In this document: piece by piece, positions 7,695-15,390 of the stretch
Layout of the letters: the number at the start of each line of letters is the position of its first letter
Numbering within the stretch: the first letter of the stretch is position 1
Source of the DNA: CAG-390 sp964384555
Lineage (GTDB): Bacteria > Bacillota > Clostridia > Oscillospirales > CAG-272
DNA: 21,825 nucleotides
Direction: 5' to 3'
Assembly (NCBI GenBank): GCA_964384555.1
Contig: CAYLLA010000028.1
Span: 1 to 21,825 of the forward strand
The notes under the pieces: model-generated
Told to the model about the DNA's origin: nothing
What the model saw: only the letters and a program-made list of their open reading frames with translations
Database searches by the model: none
Position numbers and translations under genes: made by a program

Positions 7695-8063
7695 TTATCG
7701 GCTTTTTACGCTGCTGGGGGCTGTGGCGGCCACGCGGCGAATGTCCTCCCAAAGCTCCGCGGCGGATTCGGCGGTGGCGTGCGGCGGGGAGGCGGCTACC
7801 GTGCGGCCGTTTTTGGCGTAAAGATAAAGCCTGAATCTGCCCTCTCCGTCTGCAAGCACGCAAAACTTGGGGCATTTTTGCGCCGCCTCCTCGCCCATGG
7901 CGGCAAGAGGTGCATCGGCATTTATCCGCACCGATGCTATCCCCTTGCGGCAGAGCGGCAGGGTGGTGTGGTCACCGCCCTCAAGCAACACGCGCGTGCC
8001 AACGCAAAGGGCAAAGGAATAAAAGCCGTCAAAGGAGACGGATATCTCATACCTGCCCGTCAT
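7695..8063 (-). CDS. Protein with two DUF1508/YegP-like repeats
   Basis: The 122-residue product appears to hold two divergent copies of the DUF1508 (YegP) beta-hairpin-helix unit. Repeat 1 (about 5-49) runs YEISVSFDGFYSFALCVG and ends in GIASVRINA, close to the GI.SVK.NA ending seen in this family. Repeat 2 (about 66-113) runs KFCVLADGEGRFRLYLYAKNG and ends in AAELWEDIRRVA. The family has no firm biochemical role. The ATG at 8063 overlaps the stop of the hydrolase gene (ATGA), so translation is probably coupled. It is the last gene of the cca operon. The domain call is by pattern only and repeat 1 is the better match. Confidence 0.6.
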   Translation of the reverse strand: MTGRYEISVSFDGFYSFALCVGTRVLLEGGDHTTLPLCRKGIASVRINADAPLAAMGEEAAQKCPKFCVLADGEGRFRLYLYAKNGRTVAASPPHATAESAAELWEDIRRVAATAPSSVKSR

Positions 8064-9082
8064 TTGACTTTTTCGCCCTCGGCGGCATCGTCCGCTTCGC
8101 CGTCGCTCGCGCCGCCCTCAAGCACAGCGTTGATCCAGTTTAATACATAAAGGTAGGTTTCGGCTCGGTCGATCTCGTTGAGTATCTCATGCCGCCCGCC
8201 GGGGATGAGCTTTGTAGTCAGGCGGGATAGCCCTGCCGCCGTCAGTCTTGCCGAGACCTCGCGCACGCCCTTGCCAAAGCCGCCCACGGGGTCTTCATCA
8301 CCGCTTATCAGCAAAAGCGGCATGTCCGTTGGGAGCTGGGGCGCCCAGTCGTCCGCATTGACCTCGTCAAGCATCAAAAACAGCTCGCGGTAGGCGGAGG
8401 CGGTGAATGTAAAGGTGCAATACTTATCGGCATTGTACTTTTTAACTATCTCCTCGTCACGCGTCAGCCACGCGTTTTTGTCGCATCCGCGCTCACAGTG
8501 GGAAAGATAGCCGGAAAACGCCATCCGCGCCAGCATGCGACTGCGGTGGTGCGGCCCGCGCAAACTGCAAATTATGTTCGCCAGTGTGATGGCAATGCCT
8601 GTAGGAGCGCCGCGCCCGGCTGTTCCCATAATTATCGCTGCATTGATATCCTCGGCGTAGTGCGTCAAAAACAGCCGCGCCACAAACGAGCCCATGCTGT
8701 GACCCATCAGTATCACCGGCACACCGGGAAAGCGCGTTTTTATAACGCCGTTCATTATGTGCAGGTCGTCCACCAACGTGCGGCGGTCGCCCTCCTCGCC
8801 ACCGAAATAGCCAAGATCGTCGTCATCTGCCGCGCTCTCGCCGTGTCCGCGGTGGCAGTTGCCGGCCAAGGCTATGCCGTTACTGCAAAGATAGCCCGCA
8901 AAGTCGGCATAGCGGCCTATATATTCGCACATGCCGTGCGATACCTGCAATACCGCGCGCACATCCCCCTCGGCGGGCGAGTATATCTCGTAGGCGATGG
9001 CGGTCGAGCCGTCGGAGGATATAAAAGTGGATCGGTAGGGCATCGTCGCCTCGGCGGCCGTTTTATCCTTTTTGTCGTTCAT
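8060..9082 (-). CDS. Alpha/beta hydrolase, lysophospholipase/monoacylglycerol lipase type
   Basis: The 340-residue product shows the serine-hydrolase core: oxyanion segment QVSHGMCEYIGRYADFA (46-62), the NCHRGHGES segment (75-83), nucleophile elbow GHSMGS with Ser129, acid segment LISGDEDPVGG (Asp264 likely), and the catalytic histidine in GGRHEILNE (His298). This order fits the lysophospholipase (PldB-like, Hydrolase_4) group acting on lysophospholipids or monoacylglycerols; the real substrate cannot be read. No signal peptide is evident, so it is likely cytosolic. The ATG at 9082 has AAAGGA 13 bases upstream, rather far; Met14 is an alternative start. It follows cca by 41 bases and overlaps the DUF1508 gene by four. 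Confidence 0.85.
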   Translation of the reverse strand: MNDKKDKTAAEATMPYRSTFISSDGSTAIAYEIYSPAEGDVRAVLQVSHGMCEYIGRYADFAGYLCSNGIALAGNCHRGHGESAADDDDLGYFGGEEGDRRTLVDDLHIMNGVIKTRFPGVPVILMGHSMGSFVARLFLTHYAEDINAAIIMGTAGRGAPTGIAITLANIICSLRGPHHRSRMLARMAFSGYLSHCERGCDKNAWLTRDEEIVKKYNADKYCTFTFTASAYRELFLMLDEVNADDWAPQLPTDMPLLLISGDEDPVGGFGKGVREVSARLTAAGLSRLTTKLIPGGRHEILNEIDRAETYLYVLNWINAVLEGGASDGEADDAAEGEKVK

Positions 9083-9123
9083 GGGTCATTATCATTCCTT
9101 TCGTTATGATCGTTTGATCGTTA

Positions 9124-10404
9124 TCAGTCGTTATCTTTGATTTCGGAGCATCCGCTCGGCGGCGGGGCGCTCATCTCGCGGTAGCGTGCCGCGGCCATTG
9201 TGAGCAGTACCTCGCGTGAGTTGAGAGTCGGGTCGGCTGTGGCGGCCTCAAGCAAAAAGTCAAGCACCTGCCCCATATCGCGGCCGTAGGGAACGCCCGC
9301 GGCGTGCAGATCTCTCCCGCCAACGGCCAATGTGCGCATGGTCACCGGCCCGCCCTCGCGGATTATCTGATCAAAAAGACGTAATATCTCACCGCTGTCA
9401 TCCTCTCCGCGTGCGGCGGCGGCAAGGATGGCGGCATCGGCATTGCCAACCTCTCGCATAAAGCGGCGCACCGAGGTGATGTCAGGCGGTGGCAGCTTTA
9501 CCGTTGCCGCGGCAAGTGCGCGTGCGGCGCCTTTGTTGGATAGGCGCAGGTATGCTGTTGCCGCGCGGACAGGCTCCGGGTCCTTGAGTCCCACATGCCG
9601 CAGGATGGCCCCAAGCCGCAGGGCAGGGTCGGCGGGCAGGCGGTCAACTGCTTCAAGCTCCGCGTGCGGCGGAGATATCCCGCACAGCACCACCGCGGGG
9701 AGTCCCGCCTTTGCCGCCATGCACAGCTGTTTTGCCGGGTGCGCGGCAGAGAGCAGGCGCTCCCCCTCCGCGGCTATACGCTCGGCGGAGACCGCACAAA
9801 GTTTGCCCGCAAGCTCCGCCGCGGCGGAGAGGGTGGCGGGGTCTATCTCATAATCAAGCACCGCGGCAAATCTAAAGCTGCGCATTATCCTCAGCGCATC
9901 CTCGGTAAAGCGCCGCCGCGGGTCGCCAACACAGCGTATCCGCCGCCGCGCTATATCCCCGCGCCCGTCAAAGGGATCGCAAAGGCCGCGGCTCGGCGAG
10001 TAGGCCATGGCGTTAACGGTAAGATCCCGCCGCGCCAGATCTTCTTCAATATTTGATGTAAAGCTTACGCTGTCCGGGTGGCGGCCGTCGCTGTAACTGC
10101 CGTCAACGCGAAAGGCGGTTATCTCTATCGGCTCGCCGTCCGAGAGCACCGTTATGGTGCCGTGGCGAATGCCTGTCGGTATCACGCGAAAGCCGCGGGC
10201 GGTAAAAAGCTCGGCGCTTGTCTCGGGCGGGGCGGCCGCGGCAACATCCCAGTCGTGTACCTCTCGCCCCATTATGCTGTCCCGCACTGCGCCGCCAACC
10301 ACGTATGCGGGTATCGCCGCATCCTCAAGGACGGATAGTACCCTCTCTACCGCCGCGGGTAGTGCAAGCCTTATATCATTGCTGGTTACATTCATCTCGG
10401 TCAT
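9124..10404 (-). CDS. cca: CCA tRNA nucleotidyltransferase
   Basis: The 426-residue product has the class II nucleotidyltransferase head: AYVVGGAVRDSIMG (GG motif, 37-42), the metal-binding pair in HDWDVA (Asp51, Asp53), RRDLTVNAMAY (125-135), and the neck region DPFDGRGDIARRRIRCVGDP followed by RRFTEDALRIMRSFRFAA. The C-terminal half is helical and weakly conserved, as usual. The enzyme adds or repairs the 3' CCA of tRNAs. The tRNA-Ala in this window already encodes CCA, so repair would be the role there. The start at 10404 is uncertain: the best Shine-Dalgarno (AAGGAGG) lies about 19 bases upstream and a GGAG about 14; Met4 is a close alternative. First gene of a three-gene operon. Confidence 0.93.
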   Translation of the reverse strand: MTEMNVTSNDIRLALPAAVERVLSVLEDAAIPAYVVGGAVRDSIMGREVHDWDVAAAAPPETSAELFTARGFRVIPTGIRHGTITVLSDGEPIEITAFRVDGSYSDGRHPDSVSFTSNIEEDLARRDLTVNAMAYSPSRGLCDPFDGRGDIARRRIRCVGDPRRRFTEDALRIMRSFRFAAVLDYEIDPATLSAAAELAGKLCAVSAERIAAEGERLLSAAHPAKQLCMAAKAGLPAVVLCGISPPHAELEAVDRLPADPALRLGAILRHVGLKDPEPVRAATAYLRLSNKGAARALAAATVKLPPPDITSVRRFMREVGNADAAILAAAARGEDDSGEILRLFDQIIREGGPVTMRTLAVGGRDLHAAGVPYGRDMGQVLDFLLEAATADPTLNSREVLLTMAAARYREMSAPPPSGCSEIKDND

Positions 10405-10481
10405 TTTTGGGGATGGTCTCCTGCCTCCTTTCCGCCGCGCCGTTTCGCGTGCGCGCGTATTATGCTGATCTTTCTGTATTT

Positions 10482-10490
10482 ATTATAGCA
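10482..10490 (-). promoter_or_regulatory. Extended -10 promoter element upstream of cca
   Basis: The minus strand reads TATGCTATAAT here, with the TGC extension plus a consensus TATAAT (10482-10487), 78 bases before cca. The 6-mer 17 bases upstream (GTGCAA) is a poor -35, so the extended -10 would carry most of the recognition. The feoA promoter shows the same TATGCTATAAT core. Confidence 0.5.
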
Positions 10491-10518
10491 TACTCGGGCA
10501 AATTTTGCACTACAAAGT

Positions 10519-10548
10519 TGAATATTTTTTTCTCCTATGGCAAAAATA
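10519..10548 (+). promoter_or_regulatory. Candidate forespore (sigma-F/G-like) promoter of the M23 gene
   Basis: TGAATA (10519-10524) and GGCAAAAATA (10539-10548) resemble the -35 and GG-type -10 elements of sigma-F/sigma-G promoters, with a 14-base gap that is about one base shorter than usual. No good sigma-A -10 is present between the divergent cca promoter and the gene. SpoIIQ is sigma-F dependent in Bacillus, which is why the match is noted. Weak evidence by itself. Confidence 0.3.
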
Positions 10549-10600
10549 TAGGTGAAGAGCCACACGGCTTTGTTAGTACATTTAAAAAAAGGAGCAACAA

Positions 10601-11398
10601 ATGAAGATCAAAAAGCAATCCGATCCCGAAAAGCGTTCGGACGGAACAGGAGGCGGCCGAGGTAAGACCCGCGCGGCCGCGGGGGACAGGGTCGATCGCA
10701 CCGTGTATCTTACGGTGGCGACGCTTCTTATGATACTTGCGGTGGCGGTGGCGCTGACATCCGCCGCAAACCGCGCAAGGCGCGGCGGGGAGGATACCAC
10801 AGCGGCAGGGGAGGGGACATCAGCACCCGCCGAGACATCAAGCCTTGCCGCGCCCATCCCGCCGCACACGATAGCACCGATAACCACATTGCCGCCGCCC
10901 GAGACCACAAAAGAGCCGGATCGCGAGGTGGCGGACGTGATACCGACCTTTATTCTGCCGGTCGAGGGCATGCTCGGCGCATCTCACGATCCCACCACGC
11001 AGGTATTTTCGGACACCATGAAGGACTGGCGCGTGCATCTCGGCATCGATATCATGGCAAGCCTTGGGGATGCGGTCTACGCCTCCGCCGACGGCAGGGT
11101 GACAAAGATATGGGATGACCCGCTTTACGGACATTCGGTGAGCATCGGTCACACGGGAGGTGCGGTCAGCATCTATAAAAATCTTGCGGACGAGCCGTCC
11201 GCCGCTCTTGAGGTCGGCAGCAGTGTGAGGGCGGGTGACGTGATAGGCGCCGTGGGTGACGGCGCGATGATAGAGCTGGCGGAGGAGCCGCACCTGCATT
11301 TTGAAATAAAGATAGACGATGTGGGTGTAGACCCGCTTGAATATCTCTCAAAAAACGCACTTGCAACGCTTGAGCGTGATACGGCCTTTGAGCATTAA
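10601..11398 (+). CDS. SpoIIQ-like membrane-anchored M23 (LytM) protein
   Basis: The 265-residue product has a basic cytosolic N-terminus, one membrane helix (about 34-54), a Thr/Ala/Pro-rich linker (about 62-112) and a LytM domain. The domain carries the metal site pattern H-x3-D in WRVHLGID (His146, Asp150) and HLHFE (His231, His233), so catalytic residues appear intact, unlike Bacillus SpoIIQ. The segment MKDWRVHLGIDIMASLGD followed by YASADGRVTKI resembles clostridial SpoIIQ, the forespore membrane protein that engages SpoIIIAH in the channel between forespore and mother cell. A vegetative M23 endopeptidase is the alternative. AAGGAG precedes the ATG by six bases. It is monocistronic, closed by a strong terminator. 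Confidence 0.72.
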   Translation: MKIKKQSDPEKRSDGTGGGRGKTRAAAGDRVDRTVYLTVATLLMILAVAVALTSAANRARRGGEDTTAAGEGTSAPAETSSLAAPIPPHTIAPITTLPPPETTKEPDREVADVIPTFILPVEGMLGASHDPTTQVFSDTMKDWRVHLGIDIMASLGDAVYASADGRVTKIWDDPLYGHSVSIGHTGGAVSIYKNLADEPSAALEVGSSVRAGDVIGAVGDGAMIELAEEPHLHFEIKIDDVGVDPLEYLSKNALATLERDTAFEH

Positions 11399-11415
11399 GC
11401 ATTAAAATATTAATA

Positions 11416-11452
11416 TGCCCCCGCAAACGGACATTGTCCGTTTGCGGGGGCA
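11416..11452. terminator. Bidirectional terminator between convergent genes
   Basis: Two 18-base arms (11416-11433 and 11435-11452) are perfectly complementary, forming a 17-bp GC-rich stem with a three-base ATT loop. GTTTTGG follows on the + strand, and an AT-rich run follows on the minus strand. It lies between the stop codons of the M23 gene and the convergent isomerase-like gene and can serve both. Confidence 0.85.
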
Positions 11453-11459
11453 GTTTTGG

Positions 11460-12212
11460 TCATTCTTTTACAAAGTGAGCGGCTTTTATGGCCAGAGCGT
11501 AGTATTCCTCCGGCGGCATGCCCTGTATGTATTTCGTTTCAAGCGATATCGTGCCGTCATAGTCGGCAAGATAATGCCGTACATACTCCCAATCCACGCC
11601 GTGCGACTGCCCGGGCAGCAGATGCTCGTCATGTTGATAGGCGCCGTCGTTATCATGCAGGTGCAGGGCGGAGAGTCTGGGGCGGTACTTGGCCAGCGCC
11701 ACCTTGGTCTGCGAAAAACAGGCCTCATGCCCGCTGTCAAAGCAAAATCTCAAGCGGTCGGAATCAATGGCGTAGAAAAGATAGTCTATAAAATGAAAAT
11801 AACGCTGGTTTTCAAGGCACAGGTCTATCCCCAGCCGCTCGGCGGCCTCCGTCAGGCGGGAGAAGCGGCCGATGCCTACCTCGGTTATCGGCGGATAGTT
11901 TATCGAGTGTGATACATGGTAAACTATGCGGCGCACACCTATCTCGGCGCATCTTTCCATGTGCGCAAGATATGCCGCGCACCTTGCGTCCCCCGCATCT
12001 CCCGGGAGCCACATCTCGTTTATGCCGTCCCACGGAGCGTGGACGTTTTCTATCTCAAGTCCCGCCGCGGCTATGTCGGCGGCCAGCTGTGTGTTGGGGT
12101 ATTTGCCGTCAAGGTGTAAAAGCACCGAGTGAAAGCCCGCCGCCTTTACAGCCGCCAGTGCGCGGGTGGGTGCGGTGTTTATAACACCAAGGTGAATTCC
12201 GTAGCGTGTCAT
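11460..12212 (-). CDS. Sugar phosphate isomerase/epimerase-like TIM-barrel protein
   Basis: The 250-residue product belongs to the xylose-isomerase-like/AP endonuclease 2 barrel family. Likely metal ligands are Glu134 (CLENQRY), Asp159 and His162 (CFDSGHE), His186 in LHLHDNDG, Asp195/His197 (HDEHLLPGQ) and Glu225 (ISLETKY). The HDNDG...DEHLLPG segment is characteristic of sugar isomerase/epimerase members rather than of DNA repair enzymes. The substrate cannot be assigned. GGAGG lies seven bases before the ATG. It stands alone between convergent and tandem neighbours, downstream of fba on the same strand but separated from it by a terminator. Confidence 0.85.
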   Translation of the reverse strand: MTRYGIHLGVINTAPTRALAAVKAAGFHSVLLHLDGKYPNTQLAADIAAAGLEIENVHAPWDGINEMWLPGDAGDARCAAYLAHMERCAEIGVRRIVYHVSHSINYPPITEVGIGRFSRLTEAAERLGIDLCLENQRYFHFIDYLFYAIDSDRLRFCFDSGHEACFSQTKVALAKYRPRLSALHLHDNDGAYQHDEHLLPGQSHGVDWEYVRHYLADYDGTISLETKYIQGMPPEEYYALAIKAAHFVKE

Positions 12213-12277
12213 TTGTGACCTCCGTTATTCGTTATAATGTTTTGGGGTGAGGGGGCGCACTGTGATGTGCAAAAAAA

Positions 12278-12312
12278 CATCGGGCCGCCGACTATGTGCG
12301 GACAGCCCGATG
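12278..12312 (-). terminator. Terminator of fba
   Basis: CATCGGGC (12278-12285) pairs with GCCCGATG (12305-12312); the 19-base loop can form a short inner CGC/GCG stem. On the minus strand the hairpin is followed directly by seven Ts (A-run at 12271-12277 on +), the classic intrinsic terminator layout, 13 bases after the fba stop. Confidence 0.85.
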
Positions 12313-12325
12313 GGGTATTATTCTA

Positions 12326-13291
12326 TCAGGCTCTGCCGAAAGAACCCAGCACGTCGCGGATCTTGTGGATGACCATCTCCTTGACGGCTACGCGGCCTGC
12401 GCCAAGGTACTCGCGCGGGTCGAAAGCGGCGGGATTTTCCGCAAATACGCGGCGGATGGCGGCGGTCATGGCAAGGCGGATATCAGAGTCGATATTGATC
12501 TTGCAAACTGCCATCTGCGCGGCCTGGCGAAGCTCGCTCTCGGGAATGCCTATGGCATCGGGGAGCTTGCCGCCCAGCTCATTGATGGTGCGGACGAATT
12601 CTTGGGGCACGGAGGATGCACCGTGCAGAACGATCGGGAAGCCGGGGAGGCGCTCCTCGATCTCCTTGAGGATATCAAAGCGGAGCGGCGGGGGAACAAG
12701 CACGCCATCGGCATTGCGGGTGCACTGCTCGGGTGTGAACTTGTATGCGCCGTGGGAGGTGCCGATGGCGATGGCAAGGGAGTCAACACCTGTGCGGGTA
12801 ACGAACTCCTCGACCTCCTCGGGGCGGGTGTAGGTGGAATCCTCGGCGCTTACGTTTACATCGTCCTCGATGCCGGCAAGCTTACCAAGCTCACCCTCAA
12901 CAACAACGCCGTGAGCGTGAGCATATTCAACTACCTTTTTGGTGAGGGCGATGTTGTCCTCAAAGGAGTGCTTGGAGCCGTCTATCATAACGGAGGTAAA
13001 GCCGCCGTCAATGCAGGACTTGCAGATCTCAAAATCTGCGCCGTGGTCAAGGTGAAGGGCAAAATCAACGCCGCTGTCCTTGGATGCAGCCTCGGCAAGA
13101 CCCAGCAGATATGCGGGCTTTGCGTACTTGCGTGCGCCTGCGGAGACCTGAAGGATAACAGGGGACTTTTCCTCGGCGGCCGCCTCGGTGATAGCCTGGA
13201 TTATCTCCATGTTGTTGATGTTAAAGGCGCCAACGGCGTAACCGCCCTCGTATGCCTTTTTAAACATTTCTTTTGTGGTAACAAGTGCCAT
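12326..13291 (-). CDS. fba: Class II fructose-1,6-bisphosphate aldolase
   Basis: The 321-residue product begins MALVTTKEMFKKAYEGGYAV. Zinc-site histidines are visible in HLDHG (His83), GTSHGAYK (His180) and VLHGASS (His223), with the catalytic aspartate Asp82 next to His83. The phosphate-binding end is KINIDSDIRLAMT. It cleaves fructose 1,6-bisphosphate to the triose phosphates used by TpiA and onward to Pgk, encoded nearby but in a separate operon. The frame is open for 28 more codons upstream, but the ATG at 13291 has GAAAGG nine bases upstream and matches the family start. Length is normal for the short class II form. Confidence 0.96.
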   Translation of the reverse strand: MALVTTKEMFKKAYEGGYAVGAFNINNMEIIQAITEAAAEEKSPVILQVSAGARKYAKPAYLLGLAEAASKDSGVDFALHLDHGADFEICKSCIDGGFTSVMIDGSKHSFEDNIALTKKVVEYAHAHGVVVEGELGKLAGIEDDVNVSAEDSTYTRPEEVEEFVTRTGVDSLAIAIGTSHGAYKFTPEQCTRNADGVLVPPPLRFDILKEIEERLPGFPIVLHGASSVPQEFVRTINELGGKLPDAIGIPESELRQAAQMAVCKINIDSDIRLAMTAAIRRVFAENPAAFDPREYLGAGRVAVKEMVIHKIRDVLGSFGRA

Positions 13292-13677
13292 TTTAAATGC
13301 CTTTCTTTGGCGGTGGTTTGTATTTGAAGCGCGATCGTATGCCGATCGGCTCCCGCCCCCGCGACAGATATTCATACATAGTATATTTTACTCTATTTGA
13401 GCAAAAAAATCAATAGCGAACCGCACAAAAAATGCGGACTATCCTGATTTTTTTGCAAAAAGATACGAAAAAGACGAAACTTGCGCTCCTCGACCAAGCT
13501 GCCGCAATATGATGGTGATGCTTTTGCGCTCGGCGGTTATTGGTCTTTTAAATAATGATCACATTTTAATATGAACTTTTTGCCGCAGCGGCAAGCTTCC
13601 TTATCTGCACGCCGCGCGTGCAACATCACACGCGAAGCGTGCATCACTCCGCAAAGTGCCAACTTTGCGGTACTGCC
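13292..13677. other. fba upstream region and hairpin cluster, no gene
   Basis: This 386-base gap contains the fba leader, a possible fba -10 on the minus strand (TATACT, 13380-13385) without a clear -35, an imperfect CCGCA/TGCGG hairpin near 13421-13438, roughly 130 bases with nothing recognisable, and then a dense run of four small hairpins (13580-13670) just after the stop of the CHAP-domain gene. No open frame with a ribosome site was found. Confidence 0.6.
13580..13670. repeat. Cluster of four consecutive short hairpins
   Basis: Within 91 bases four perfect inverted repeats occur: TTGCCG/CGGCAA (13580-13585, 13589-13594); GCACGC/GCGTGC (13607-13612, 13616-13621); CACGC/GCGTG (13629-13633, 13637-13641); and CCGCAAAGT/ACTTTGCGG (13649-13657, 13662-13670). 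The second to fourth are joined by similar linkers containing CATCAC. No T-run follows any of them. It resembles intergenic palindromic repeat elements rather than a terminator. Confidence 0.6.
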
Positions 13678-15183
13678 TTACTTGCGTCGGCGGGGGAGCA
13701 GGCACGTGCCGAGCGCAAACACCACGGCGCATCCCGCGGCGGGCAGGGAGATGAGCGAGCCGCAGCCGCCGTTACCGCCCGCGGCGGCGGTGGTCTCCAC
13801 GGCTGTCTTTTCGTAAACGGCGTTGATAGTCAGATCCTCCGTCACAAAGCCGGGTACGGTCGTATCCCATCCGGTAAATTTATATGTGTAGGCATCGTCG
13901 GCGGGCATTTCGGGATCGGCAGGCGGGGTAAGCTTATCGCCCCAAAAATATGTCTCCTCCTGTACTACCGTGTCGCCGGACATGAATTTTACCGTGTACT
14001 GTAAAAGCTCGTATTTTGCGTTTAGTGTGATAGTGGCATCGGCGGTGTAGACGTCGCCGGGCTGATAGATGGTCTTGGTGGTTCTGTCCTCCCAGCCCAC
14101 AAAGCGGTAGCCCTCGTCACCGTTCACACCCTCGGCAATGGTCACGCTCTCGCCCGGTCTTTTGCGCACGGGGTTGGGGACTTTGGCCTTGGAGGACTTA
14201 TAATATACGGAGTAGATAACATCATCCTCATGCATGAGGTAGGACATGGATACCCAGCCGCTCTTGCCGCTGTATTCTATCCTGCCCCAGCCGTTTTTGG
14301 TCTCGGTGACCTCAACGCGCGTGCCCATGGGCAGGGCATCCGTAAGCTTTGCGGAGGATGAGGTCGGCTCGGCACGGAAGTTAAGACCGTCCGATGCGGT
14401 GGTAAAGAAAACGCCGGTGCGCTCGTTGTCGGCGCGCAATTCAAAATCATAAACCGCGCCCTCGGGTGTGCCGGAATAGGCGGGTATGCCGTAGCCTACT
14501 ATCGTTTTGTCGCCGCGCTCATAGCGGTGCATGCCGACCACGCCGCCGCTGTTGCCCTCAACTGTGTAGATGGCATCATCGGTCGTTCCTACTACCAGTC
14601 CCACGTGGGTGGATACGGCGTTTGACGAGCCGGTCTTAAAGAATATCACGTCACCGGTCATAGGTATGTAGTCACTGCCCTGCCACGCGGTGCGGTCCTT
14701 TATCGATCTATACCAGTTTACCATGCGGGGGCAGCTCACCTCGGATATCGCGGCGGTGGTGGGAACATGCGCACTGCGCAGGCAAAAGGAGACGAATGCG
14801 GCGCACCAGGCGTAGCCGTAGCTCGTGCCGTTGCCCTCGCCGTTGTCAAGCTTGCCGTAAAGGCGGTTGTATTCAACAAAATTCTTGCTGCCGGAGGTGT
14901 TAAGTCCGTCAAAGTCAAGGTCGCTGTCACCCTCGTGATAGCCAAGCTGTGTTAAGGCAAGAGCCACCGTATCGCGGCGCTCGTCACCGCTCGGCTTGTA
15001 GGCTTCAAGCGCGGCGTAGTAAGGGCTGGAGAGATACCCCTCGCTTGCGGTGTAGCCATCCGGCAGTGCGGCGGCGGGTGCGGCCATCAGTGCCGCGGCA
15101 AGCCACAGTGTCATAAATAGGGAAAGGGATGCGGTCAAGATCTTTTTGGTTTTTGCTGTCATTGCTGTTTTTTGCTTTTGCAT
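13678..15183 (-). CDS. Secreted CHAP-domain protein with SH3, InlB-type repeats and a GGCGS C-terminal tail
   Basis: The 501-residue product has a signal peptide (basic start, hydrophobic 15-36, likely cut after an Ala near 36-40). A CHAP/NlpC-P60-like cysteine amidase domain follows, with YAWCAAFVSFC (Cys127), STHVGLV (His193) and YTVEGNSGG (Glu210). An SH3-type domain spans about 256-318 (LNFRAEPTSSSAK...GWVSMSYL). Two InlB B-repeat-like units occupy about 323-392 (YRFVGWED) and 396-458 (YKFTGWDT). The end is a Thr/Ala linker, GGCGS (472-476), a hydrophobic stretch and RRRK. It probably cleaves peptidoglycan cross-bridges or stem peptides at the cell surface. ATG at 15183 is preferred over the TTG two codons earlier; AAAGGA lies 11 bases upstream. 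Confidence 0.85.
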   Translation of the reverse strand: MQKQKTAMTAKTKKILTASLSLFMTLWLAAALMAAPAAALPDGYTASEGYLSSPYYAALEAYKPSGDERRDTVALALTQLGYHEGDSDLDFDGLNTSGSKNFVEYNRLYGKLDNGEGNGTSYGYAWCAAFVSFCLRSAHVPTTAAISEVSCPRMVNWYRSIKDRTAWQGSDYIPMTGDVIFFKTGSSNAVSTHVGLVVGTTDDAIYTVEGNSGGVVGMHRYERGDKTIVGYGIPAYSGTPEGAVYDFELRADNERTGVFFTTASDGLNFRAEPTSSSAKLTDALPMGTRVEVTETKNGWGRIEYSGKSGWVSMSYLMHEDDVIYSVYYKSSKAKVPNPVRKRPGESVTIAEGVNGDEGYRFVGWEDRTTKTIYQPGDVYTADATITLNAKYELLQYTVKFMSGDTVVQEETYFWGDKLTPPADPEMPADDAYTYKFTGWDTTVPGFVTEDLTINAVYEKTAVETTAAAGGNGGCGSLISLPAAGCAVVFALGTCLLPRRRK

Positions 15184-15273
15184 CTGCAAAGGCTTCCTTT
15201 CTCGCGGATCTGCGGCCGGCGGTAATGCGCGACATTTCCGGGCCGTTATCGACGATCCTTGCCGTTTGTCTAC

Positions 15274-15302
15274 ATTATACCATTATATGTGACAAAAAGC
15301 AA
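15274..15302 (-). promoter_or_regulatory. Likely sigma-A promoter of the CHAP-domain gene
   Basis: On the minus strand TTGCTT (15297-15302) and TATAAT (15274-15279) are 17 bases apart, about 90 bases before the ATG at 15183. Confidence 0.6.
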
Positions 15303-15390
15303 TAGCTTTTTTGCGGGGGATGGAGGCTGACGGCGGGGCGTGCCTTGCTTCAAAATGCAATGCCCTGTTTATACGATCATATCTTAGTGA

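Noticed and set aside
5544..7834. Long open frames (442 and 495 codons) on the + strand across tpiA and pgk
   Set aside because: They are antisense shadows of two clearly conserved glycolytic genes in a GC-rich genome and have no family-like sequence.
12296..13327. 343-codon + strand open frame over fba
   Set aside because: Antisense shadow of the aldolase gene.
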